A stretch of DNA of 64,000 nucleotides. Source: JBDHAC01 sp039589195 (GTDB lineage Bacteria; Gemmatimonadota; Gemmatimonadetes; Palauibacterales; Palauibacteraceae). Both the position numbers and the translations under genes were made by a program. Below, one piece after another: positions 52,753 to 59,962 of the stretch (the first letter of the stretch is position 1; each line of letters opens with the position of its first letter). Location: NCBI GenBank assembly GCA_039589195.1, contig JBDHHV010000001.1, positions 1 to 64,000 of the forward strand. Direction: 5' to 3'. Below the pieces are notes generated by a model. That model had not been told where the DNA came from. It did no database searches and saw nothing but the letters and a program-made list of their open reading frames with translations.

Positions 52753-53549
52753 TCCCCCAGGTGTCCGAGTCCGATGTTCGTCTTCGCGCGAATAGGGGCG
52801 TATCCGGAGCCCGCGAGCACTCGCTCGAGGGGACTCTCTCCCCCTCCCTCACAGCGGCCGGCCGCCCCCACGGCCATCACCGTGTCGATCCGCTTCGCCA
52901 CCTCCTCGAGGGCGCGCAGCAGACGGGGCACTTCGTCGAATCCCACTTTGAACTCGACGATGGCCGACATGACCTTCTCCCCCAGCACGTCAGGATTCAA
53001 GGTGCCGGAAGCGGCATCGACCATCAGCCCGGTCACGGGGTTGTTCTTCTCGAACGTCACGCCAGTCGTAGCGAGGTGGCGGGTGACGCGCTCGATATCG
53101 CGAAACCAGACCCCTACCGCCGGGCGACCCAGTTCCACGACGAACCCCGCCTCGCCCTCGCCCACTCGGTCGGTCACGTCGTTCGTCTTCACCTCCTCCG
53201 TGCCGCGGCCATGCACACCGGTCTCCTCATGGGGCGCCTGAGTATCGCTGAACGCGCGGCGCACGGTACGCGGCCACGTGAGCTCCTCGGGCTCGATGGC
53301 GGAGGTCGGGCACACATCGGGCTCGGGGTCGAACCGGACACGCGCGAGCCGTAGCAGCCGGCGCACACCGCGGACCAAAGTGGGATTGAGCCGCTCGGTG
53401 CTCATGTTGCGGTAGCACGCGAAGCATTCCACGCACTCGGCGGGATCTACGGCGGCTCGCTCCCGGGCGGGATCGATCGAGATGGCCGCCATGGGGCACA
53501 CGGCCACGCAGTTGCCACACCCGACACACAGGTCCGGGTTGATCCTCAT
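52749..53549 (-). CDS. Dicluster ferredoxin-like protein with a split second cluster motif
   Basis: About 266 aa. First motif CVGCGNCVAVCP gives C8, C11, C14, C18, a normal 4Fe-4S set. The second has C39, C42, C45 (CVECFAC) but the fourth, C80, is in DVCPTSAI, 34 residues further instead of three. The remaining part (about 120-235) is an alpha/beta domain of unknown family (LGRPAVGVWFRDIERVTRHL, SAIVEFKVGFDEVPRLLRAL). ATG with GGAG nearby. Cytoplasmic electron-transfer or metal-delivery role is possible. Coupled to the Cys-rich gene downstream and divergent from the ZIP genes. Confidence 0.85.
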   Translation of the reverse strand: MRINPDLCVGCGNCVAVCPMAAISIDPARERAAVDPAECVECFACYRNMSTERLNPTLVRGVRRLLRLARVRFDPEPDVCPTSAIEPEELTWPRTVRRAFSDTQAPHEETGVHGRGTEEVKTNDVTDRVGEGEAGFVVELGRPAVGVWFRDIERVTRHLATTGVTFEKNNPVTGLMVDAASGTLNPDVLGEKVMSAIVEFKVGFDEVPRLLRALEEVAKRIDTVMAVGAAGRCEGGGESPLERVLAGSGYAPIRAKTNIGLGHLGE

Positions 53550-53788
53550 TCCTGTGCTCCGCTGCCGCCACGGGAGAGTGCGGGCCGGAACGAGTTCCCG
53601 CCCCGGCCGCCCGACTGGCTAACAATACACTGATCCCCGTGGGGCGGCACCGCGACACTACCCCTTGCCGGAGCGGGCGACGACCGTCACGCTGGGCACA
53701 GTCTGTTGCGGGAGGGTCGATACCGGGTGATGAACAGATCCGAGCCGGGTGCCGGGGCGCGCGCTCGCGTGGCCCCTGCAAGGTAGCG

Positions 53789-54526
53789 TTGCCAGTCGAT
53801 CGGACGCTCGCCACGCTCATGTACGGGTCGATCGCGGCCGCGGCTGCCGCCTTCGGGATCGGCCCATGGGCCTTCGGTCGCCGCCCGTCCAGGAGGCTCA
53901 TCGGTCTCGCGAACGCGCTGGCCGCCGGACTGATGCTCGGGGCGGCATACATCCTGGTGAGCGAGGGGCTGACGGGACCGGCCTCGCCCGGGGCCGCAGG
54001 CGCGGTGCTCGGCATCCTGTTCGTGTACGGGTCGCACGCGTTCGGAGGGACCTCGGATCTGCAGCTCAATCTCACCGATGAGTTGTCTCCCGAGTACGGC
54101 TATAAGGTGGTGGTCGTCAACAGCCTCCACTCCGCCTCGGAGGGGATCGCGATCGGCGTCGCCATGTTTCTCGATCTCCGGCTAGGCATCTTCATGGCGC
54201 TGGCTTTCGCGGTGCACAACGTGGCGGAAGCGACGGCGCTGTGCTCGGTTCTCGTACCGCGGGGCGTGTCGCTCAGCCGGGCCGCCGCGCTGTCCGTGCT
54301 GACCGACGTGAGCCAACCGCTGATGGCTGTGGCCACCTACGCAGTGCTGATCGCGGCCCCCGTCATCCTCCCGCCCACGTTGGGCTTCGCGGTGGGCGCC
54401 ATCATCTACCTGACCGTGGTCGAACTCCTCCCCGAGGCCTACACCCAGGCGCACGAGGTGGGCATCGGCGTCACCGCCGCCGTGGCGATGAGCGCGGTCG
54501 CTCTGCTCCGGGTCTTCCTCCCATGA
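53789..54526 (+). CDS. ZIP-family metal transporter, first of a tandem pair
   Basis: About 245 aa from a TTG with AAGG five bases upstream; an ATG at 53819 is an alternative. Eight predicted helices, with metal-site residues VVNSLHSASEGIAIG (His and Glu of helix 4) and FAVHNVAEATAL (helix 5 with His, Asn, Glu). The AVHN-xx-E form is the usual ZIP pair with small changes (A for P at VAEA). Transports divalent cations into the cytoplasm. Its stop overlaps the next ZIP gene by ATGA. Confidence 0.88.
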   Translation: MPVDRTLATLMYGSIAAAAAAFGIGPWAFGRRPSRRLIGLANALAAGLMLGAAYILVSEGLTGPASPGAAGAVLGILFVYGSHAFGGTSDLQLNLTDELSPEYGYKVVVVNSLHSASEGIAIGVAMFLDLRLGIFMALAFAVHNVAEATALCSVLVPRGVSLSRAAALSVLTDVSQPLMAVATYAVLIAAPVILPPTLGFAVGAIIYLTVVELLPEAYTQAHEVGIGVTAAVAMSAVALLRVFLP

Positions 54527-55269
54527 CCGGGGAGCTGGAGACGTCTCAGGTTCTTCGCGTACTCCTGTGGGCGGCGGTCACGGCGTTGGCGACCGGTCTC
54601 GGCGCGCTCCCGTTCCTGTTCCTGCGGCGGGTCACCTCCGGGGCGGTGGCGTACGCGAACGCGATCGCATCCGGTCTCATGCTGGGGGCGAGTTTCGGCT
54701 TGCTCGCGGAAGGGACGGAGCACGGGGCGTGGCAGCCGTTCGTGGGTGCCAACCTCGGCGTTCTTTTCATCCTCGCCACCCGCCGCTGGCTCGACGAGCG
54801 CGACATCGAGTTCGGCTCGATGGGGGGAGAGGGTGCCCGGAAGATGCTCTTGATCGTGATCGTGATGGCGGTGCATTCGTTCGCCGAGGGTGTGGCCGTG
54901 GGCGCCGCGTTCGCGGGCGGGCTGACGCTCGCGGCGTTCGTGACGATCGCCATCGCGGTCCACAACATCCCGGAGGGGCTCGCGATCAGCGCGGTCCTCC
55001 GGCCGCGAGGCCGGAGCATCGCGGCGTGCGCCGGTTGGAGCATCTTTTCGTCGCTGCCGCAGCCCCTCATGGCGGTGCCCGCATTCATCTTCGTGGAGGC
55101 GTTCAGACCTTCGCTGCCGTACGCGCTCGGGTTCGCCGCCGGCGCGATGGTGCTGATGGTCCTGCTGGAGCTGCTCCCCGAATCGTACGAGCACGGTCGG
55201 CGCGCCCCGGTCGGCATCCTCGTCTCGCTTTGCCTGGTCGGGATGCTTCTGCTGCAACGGTATCTCTAG
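54523..55269 (+). CDS. ZIP-family metal transporter, second of a tandem pair
   Basis: About 248 aa, ATG overlapping the upstream ZIP stop. Helices include ANAIASGLMLGASFGLLAEG, VMAVHSFAEGVAVGAAF and IAIAVHNIPEGLAISAVL, the last being the canonical HNxPEG motif of ZIP transporters. Shares about the same layout as its neighbour, so the pair arose by duplication and may act as a heterodimer. The metal (Zn, Fe, Mn) cannot be told from sequence. Confidence 0.92.
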   Translation: MTGELETSQVLRVLLWAAVTALATGLGALPFLFLRRVTSGAVAYANAIASGLMLGASFGLLAEGTEHGAWQPFVGANLGVLFILATRRWLDERDIEFGSMGGEGARKMLLIVIVMAVHSFAEGVAVGAAFAGGLTLAAFVTIAIAVHNIPEGLAISAVLRPRGRSIAACAGWSIFSSLPQPLMAVPAFIFVEAFRPSLPYALGFAAGAMVLMVLLELLPESYEHGRRAPVGILVSLCLVGMLLLQRYL

Positions 55270-55397
55270 CCCTGATGAGGGCGGGCCGGTGGGCGCGCCC
55301 GTGAACGATCCGGGGCGGCGGTCGACCCACTCGCGACGTGGGTCTCGCGTGCCGCGACTTGCTTCAGATATCCCGAACCTCCCTAGTGTAGGGCCTC

Positions 55398-56585
55398 ATG
55401 AGAATCTCGAACGTACTTCGATTCCGCGGTCATCCGACCGCCTGGGGCGTCCTCGGCGGCGTCCTGGGTACGCTCGTTCCGCTTACCGCGCTCGCCCAGG
55501 TGAGCGAGGGTGGGGCAGTGGATCGGCGCGCCGCCGTTCCAGTAGCGACGGTGGGCACGGTCGCCGTCGCTACCCCGGATGTGTCGGGCTACTACGATCC
55601 GGATCTGCTCGAGCGCATGCTGGAACGGGCGCAGCAGCTCACGCCGCTCTCCAGCCTGGTCATATCGCGCCGGGGCGAAGTGGTCGTGGAGAGCTATTAC
55701 CGCGGAATGCGGGCGGATCGAGCGGTCAACGTGAAGTCCGTCTCGAAGACTCTCCTCTCACCGCTGGTGGGGATCGCGATCCGGGATGGGCTCCTGGAAG
55801 GACCCCAGCAACGCCTCGACAAACTCCTGCCCGAGGTGTTCGACCGGCTGGAAGCGGATGGACGTCTGGATGCCCGGAAGCGGGGAGTGACGCTGCACCA
55901 CCTGCTCAGCATGACGACCGGCATCCAGGGCACCAGCTTCGGAAACTACGGAGCGTGGGTGTCTTCGGGGAACTGGACCTGGGACGCGCTTCGCCGGCCG
56001 ATGGAATGCGACCCCGGTCGCTGCTGGGAGTACTCGACGGGCAATACGCACCTGCTCTCGGTGATCCTGTCGAGACAATCGGGGAAGAGCCTGCGAGCCT
56101 ACGCGAGGGAGGTGTTCTTCCGCCCGCTCGGTGTCCCGCTGTACGAATGGGACCGGGACCCCCAGGGCTACTACCTGGGCGGCAACAACATGGCGATGCG
56201 GCCACGGGACCTGCTCAAGTTCGGTCAGCTCTTCCTGAATCGCGGCCAATACGAGGGCGAGCAGCTCGTCCCGGAGGAGTGGATCGATCTCTCCTGGCGG
56301 GCCAGGAACCGGTCACCCTGGAACGGCCACCGGTATGGCTACCTGTGGTGGACGGAGGATTGGGGCGGCGAGATCGCGCACTTCGCGTGGGGATACGGCG
56401 GCCAATACGTGGTGGTCGTTCCGCGGCTGGATCTGGTGGCCGTAGTTACCTCATCACTCGCCCGAACTCAACGCGGCCACACGAGGCGGGTGCGGGACTT
56501 CTTCGATGACTACGTCATCCCCGCGTTCGCGGTGCGCTCGCCAGGATCCGCCACCCTCGACGCCGAGCGCGACGGAGGCTCGTAG
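55398..56585 (+). CDS. Serine hydrolase of the beta-lactamase fold (class C/EstB-like), exported
   Basis: About 395 aa. Signal peptide (VLGGVLGTLVPLTALAQ). Active-site SxxK is SVSK at S114-K117, the tyrosine motif is YSTGN, and the third motif region is WGYGGQ. PRDLLKFGQLFLNRGQY is typical of the penicillin-binding/esterase branch. These enzymes cleave esters or D-Ala peptides rather than necessarily acting as resistance lactamases. Single gene; nearby AT-poor promoter not resolved. Confidence 0.92.
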   Translation: MRISNVLRFRGHPTAWGVLGGVLGTLVPLTALAQVSEGGAVDRRAAVPVATVGTVAVATPDVSGYYDPDLLERMLERAQQLTPLSSLVISRRGEVVVESYYRGMRADRAVNVKSVSKTLLSPLVGIAIRDGLLEGPQQRLDKLLPEVFDRLEADGRLDARKRGVTLHHLLSMTTGIQGTSFGNYGAWVSSGNWTWDALRRPMECDPGRCWEYSTGNTHLLSVILSRQSGKSLRAYAREVFFRPLGVPLYEWDRDPQGYYLGGNNMAMRPRDLLKFGQLFLNRGQYEGEQLVPEEWIDLSWRARNRSPWNGHRYGYLWWTEDWGGEIAHFAWGYGGQYVVVVPRLDLVAVVTSSLARTQRGHTRRVRDFFDDYVIPAFAVRSPGSATLDAERDGGS

Positions 56586-56624
56586 GAGCCGGCGCGGACG
56601 CGACACGCAGCCACCGGGGCGTGC

Positions 56625-57434
56625 TCACGCCTGCTGCTCGCCCCCCCAGAATCCCACCACGCGTCGCAGGGCCCCGTCGCCCGACACGAGCGCATAGTTG
56701 ATCCCTCGGAACAGGACCTCTCCCTCGGCGCTCATGGCTTTCCACGGGATGAGGACCTCGCCCCGGCAGATTCGGACCTCACCGTCCAGCTCCATGGTCG
56801 CGTCGGGCACGAAGTGCTGGGTGCTCCCGATGTGCAGGGAGAGCTTGTCACGCCCGGCGAACGCCGCGTACTCGTCCTTGAACTCGATGTCTTCGGCGCA
56901 GCAGGCATCGAGGAGATGCATGCGCGAGTCCGCATCGGTATCGCTCCACGCGCTGAAGTACGTCCCGATCGTCGAGCCCAAAATCGCGGCAAGGTAGGAG
57001 CGGTTCGCCACCAACTGAAGCCGCCAGAGGTGGAACTTCCACCCGGCCGTGTGCTGCTGGACCTCCTCATCGGTCGGGAGGCCGAAATGGCTGAGCGTCA
57101 CCCGCGTTCCCTCCCCCTCGGGTGCTAACACGAGCTCCAGACGGGTCGACCCCGGCGGGAGCCACTCCGCCTGGTGACCCTCGGAGACGCCCCAGGTGAA
57201 CGCGATCTTCTGGTCCTTCACGACCTCGGCCACCTCGCCTTCGATGACCGTCGAGAACTGGGGGAAGCGGACGGAGAACGGACTCCCGGCTTCCAATTGA
57301 AAGCTGGCCTCTCCGTCGAGCCAGCTCGAAAACTGCTCCGGATCCGAGAGGATCGTAAACACGGTCTGCGGACGCGCCTCGATAAAGATCGAGGTCTCCA
57401 CCGAACCACCCGTCTGCGCGTTCGCATCGCTCAT
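56625..57434 (-). CDS. SRPBCC (AHSA1-like) protein fused to a SnoaL-like domain
   Basis: About 269 aa. N-terminal SRPBCC/Aha1-type domain (about 12-140: SIFIEARPQTVFTILSDPEQFSSWL, GTRVTLSHFGLP) followed by a SnoaL/NTF2-like domain (about 150-265: ADSRMHLLDACCAEDIEFKDEYAAFAGRDKL). Both are hydrophobic-pocket folds for small ligands. ATG overlaps the stop of the ArsR-type regulator gene (ATGA). ArsR-SRPBCC pairs are common, the extra SnoaL domain is less so. Confidence 0.88.
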   Translation of the reverse strand: MSDANAQTGGSVETSIFIEARPQTVFTILSDPEQFSSWLDGEASFQLEAGSPFSVRFPQFSTVIEGEVAEVVKDQKIAFTWGVSEGHQAEWLPPGSTRLELVLAPEGEGTRVTLSHFGLPTDEEVQQHTAGWKFHLWRLQLVANRSYLAAILGSTIGTYFSAWSDTDADSRMHLLDACCAEDIEFKDEYAAFAGRDKLSLHIGSTQHFVPDATMELDGEVRICRGEVLIPWKAMSAEGEVLFRGINYALVSGDGALRRVVGFWGGEQQA

Positions 57435-57739
57435 CGCTGACTCCTCTCTTCCGTTTCGGCGAGCCGCTTCAGTTCGGCCAGCCTATCCGTCCACATGCTC
57501 TCCAGGTAGATGGCGAGCGTGCCCATGGTGTGCTTGCGGGCCCGGTAGTACCGGTTTCGTCCCTCCACCCGTACATCGACGAGCCCCGCCTCACGCAGGC
57601 GCGCGAGGTGTTGGGACACGGCCGAGAAACTCACGGGGACCCGCGCCGCGATGTCCCCGGCGCTCAGCTCACGATCCCATATCAGCTGCAGGATTTCCTG
57701 GCGTCTCGGCTCGGACACAACCTTCAGGGTGTCTCGCAT
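57431..57739 (-). CDS. ArsR-family winged-helix repressor
   Basis: About 102 aa. ArsR signature: LSEPRRQEILQLIWDRELSAGDIAARVPVSFSAVSQHLARLREAGLVDVRVEGRNRYYRA has the typical helix-turn-helix and wing. No CxC metal site, so probably of the non-metal-sensing type that accompanies SRPBCC genes. The leader is AT-rich (57740-57770) with TATATT, and no obvious ribosome site, so expression may be weak or leaderless. Coupled to the SRPBCC gene. Confidence 0.93.
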   Translation of the reverse strand: MRDTLKVVSEPRRQEILQLIWDRELSAGDIAARVPVSFSAVSQHLARLREAGLVDVRVEGRNRYYRARKHTMGTLAIYLESMWTDRLAELKRLAETEERSQR

Positions 57740-57828
57740 GGCAATAGTTTAGTGGTCGCTTAAATATAAGGCAAGGAGAAAACGTGAAGGGGTAGGGAAT
57801 CCGCTGGGTTGTCGGGCTCGTGGAGGTC

Positions 57829-58485
57829 CTAACCGGGGAGTTGGCCGTCGAAGAGGCTCCCGTGCCACAACGGATAGGTGGCGTACACGACCAGGGTCGG
57901 GAGCGGAACAGGGTAGAGTCGGAAACCGCCCCGAACGAGCCCCGCGTCGTGCGACCGAATGGGGGTGTAGCTCGGGGGCCCTTGGAGATCGTACGCGCGC
58001 CCGAGCGTCGAGGGTCTCCGTGCGCGCTCGGGGAGCAGGTAGCCCGTGTCGTTGGGCAGGGCGTCCTCGGTGGAGTCGCCATAGAGGAAGTCCCGGTAGT
58101 ACCTGAAGGGGTCGTAGTATGCGCCGCGGAGCGGTCGCCCCGTGCGACCCGGGCGGTCGCGCTCGCGGGTGTCAGGCCCGAACCGATTTGCCCGGGGATC
58201 CCGGGATCGCTCGAGGTGGCCACCGATCACTCGGGCGAGCCCGCCACGGTCAGAGAAGCTGCGCAGGGCTCCGGCGGGCTGGTTCCCGATCCGGACCTTC
58301 CCCCCGCTGATCCGAATCGGGGCGGACGCCCGTTCCCCGCCGGGCCGCCCCTGGCCGGCCAGCGGTGCCGCCAGCAGGAGTGCGATGAAGAGCGTGCCCC
58401 CGCCGCGGAGTATTCGCCCCGCCGCGAAGCCGCCAGGCCAGGCGTGTGGCCACAAACCTGGCGCGTCGTCTCTCTTCGGTCTCAC
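57829..58485 (-). CDS. Exported hypothetical protein
   Basis: About 218 aa from a GTG at 58485 with GGAGGG eight bases upstream. After a basic, Trp-containing N-terminus comes a hydrophobic segment GGGTLFIALLLAAPLAGQ, then Arg/Gly-rich low-complexity sequence with YYDPFRYYRDFLYGDSTEDALP and a hydrophobic C-terminal part (LPTLVVYATYPLW). No family recognised. Lies after the ArsR-type regulator gene in the opposite direction of the HicB-like gene. Confidence 0.6.
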   Translation of the reverse strand: MRPKRDDAPGLWPHAWPGGFAAGRILRGGGTLFIALLLAAPLAGQGRPGGERASAPIRISGGKVRIGNQPAGALRSFSDRGGLARVIGGHLERSRDPRANRFGPDTRERDRPGRTGRPLRGAYYDPFRYYRDFLYGDSTEDALPNDTGYLLPERARRPSTLGRAYDLQGPPSYTPIRSHDAGLVRGGFRLYPVPLPTLVVYATYPLWHGSLFDGQLPG

Positions 58486-58622
58486 CGTTTTGGCCCTCCG
58501 CCGCTCGGAACCGGTCCTCCGCTGAGCGTCTCGCCCTCGGTACCCGTTTGACGGGTGATTGAGCCGTGTCGTCAACCCTCCGGGTATCGAGAGCCCCACA
58601 ACCCCGAGGGAGGTTTGCAGGC

Positions 58623-58868
58623 ATGAGGTACCTGGTCGTGATCGAGAAGACCCAATCGGGATATTCCGCGCGCTGTCCGGACTTCGATGGCTGTGTGGCC
58701 ACGGCCCCTACACGCCCGGAGGTGGAAGAGCAGATTGGACGAGTGCTCGAGTTTCACCTCTGTGGGTTGCGGCACCTCGCCGTCGATGTGCCCCTGCCTA
58801 CGGCCTATGCCATATACGTCGAACTCGCCGCTCGCCGGGTCGGCGCTCGAACAGTTCAGCAGTCGTAG
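58623..58868 (+). CDS. HicB-like antitoxin-fold protein, no HicA partner
   Basis: About 81 aa. MRYLVVIEKTQSGYSARCPDFDGCVATAPTRPEVEEQIGRVLEFHL is the HicB/UPF0150 partially degraded RNase-H-like fold. No HicA toxin ORF lies on either side, so it is an orphan; no RHH or HTH tail is visible either. GGGAGG is upstream of the ATG. Followed by a hairpin and then the decayed oxidase gene. Confidence 0.8.
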   Translation: MRYLVVIEKTQSGYSARCPDFDGCVATAPTRPEVEEQIGRVLEFHLCGLRHLAVDVPLPTAYAIYVELAARRVGARTVQQS

Positions 58869-58905
58869 GAGAGCTCGCTCCGGGACCCTCTCGGGGAGAA
58901 GGGAG

Positions 58906-58933
58906 TCCCGGGCACTGGCTTCCGTGCCCGGGA
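58906..58933 (+). terminator. Hairpin after the HicB-like gene
   Basis: Perfect 10-bp stem TCCCGGGCAC / GTGCCCGGGA with an eight-base loop, 37 bp past the stop and just before the next start. No T-tract. Likely terminator. Confidence 0.6.
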
Positions 58934-58952
58934 GCGTCGTAGTCTCCCAAGC

Positions 58953-59923
58953 ATGGATCTCATCAACCTGTTCGACTACGAGTCCGCGGCCCGAGACGAG
59001 CTCCCGCAGATGGCGTTCGACTACTACGCCAGCGGATCGGACGACGAGGTCACGCTTCGTGACAATCGCGATGCCTACGGTGGTATCGCGCTGCGGTATA
59101 GCGTGTTACGCGATATCGCCGAACGTAACCTATCAACATCGATTCTCGGTCAGGATATCTCGATTCCGATCCTGGTCGCGCCAACGGCGTTCCACCGACT
59201 GGCTTGTGACGAGGGAGAGCTGGCCACCGCGAAGGCCGCGGACCGCATGGGGACGATCCTGATCCTGAGCACGCTCTCGACGACCGCCATGGAACAAGTC
59301 GCGGAGGTCGCCGGCGAGCCGGTGTGGTTCCAGTTGTACTTCTACCGGGATCGTGAGGCCACTGCGGAACTGGTGCAGCGAGCCGAGGCTGCTGGATACG
59401 GCGCGATCGTGCTGACGGTGGACGCTCAGCTCTGGGGGGTGCGAGAACGGGACGTGAGGAACCGCTTCCAGCTTCCCGAGGGGCTCTCGATGCCCAACCT
59501 CGCGGGCGGCATGAGCCGCGTCGCCGCTGCGGAGGCGCCGCGGGCGTGATCGTGTCGAACCACGGTGGGCGACAGCTGGACACCTCGGTCGCCACGATCC
59601 GCGCGCTGCCCGGCGGGGCCGAAGCGGTGCGCGAGACACTCGTTCGGGAGAACCGAGACAGGTCGGAGTTCGTGCTGCTCCTCGACGGCGGAGTCCGTCG
59701 CGGCACCGATGTCGTCAAGGCGCTGGCCATGGGAACCGACGCGGTGTGCGTGGGGCGTCCCGTCCTCTGGGGGCTGGCCGTGGATGGTGAGGACGGGGTC
59801 GTTCGCGTCCTCGAGCTGCTGCGGGACGAATCGGACACCGCGATGGGGCTGTGTGGCGCCACCTCTTCCAGCGAGCTGAAAGAGATGGCCTCCGATCTCA
59901 TCGTCTGGCCTGACCGGGGCTAG
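58953..59923 (+). pseudogene. Decayed FMN-dependent alpha-hydroxy-acid oxidase/dehydrogenase
   Basis: Two ORFs. The first (58953-59549) covers the N-terminal half (FDYYASGSDDEVTLRDN, ILVAPTAFHRLACDEGE, QLYFYRDREAT) and stops early. The second frame (to 59923) reads GAAGVIVSNHGGRQLDTSV and LDGGVRRGTDVVKALAMGTDAVCVGRP. A normal enzyme of this family has about 60-70 residues between them, including the Lys that holds the FMN (LVLKGIL); that segment is absent and the frame also shifts. So the gene has an internal deletion plus frameshift and cannot make an active enzyme. Confidence 0.85.
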
Positions 59924-59962
59924 AATCCAGACGGAGTTCCCCTCCACACGCCGGGCGACTCG

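Noticed and set aside
57820..58551. Plus-strand ORF over the exported hypothetical gene
   Set aside because: The minus-strand frame has a ribosome site and a hydrophobic export segment; the plus frame has neither.
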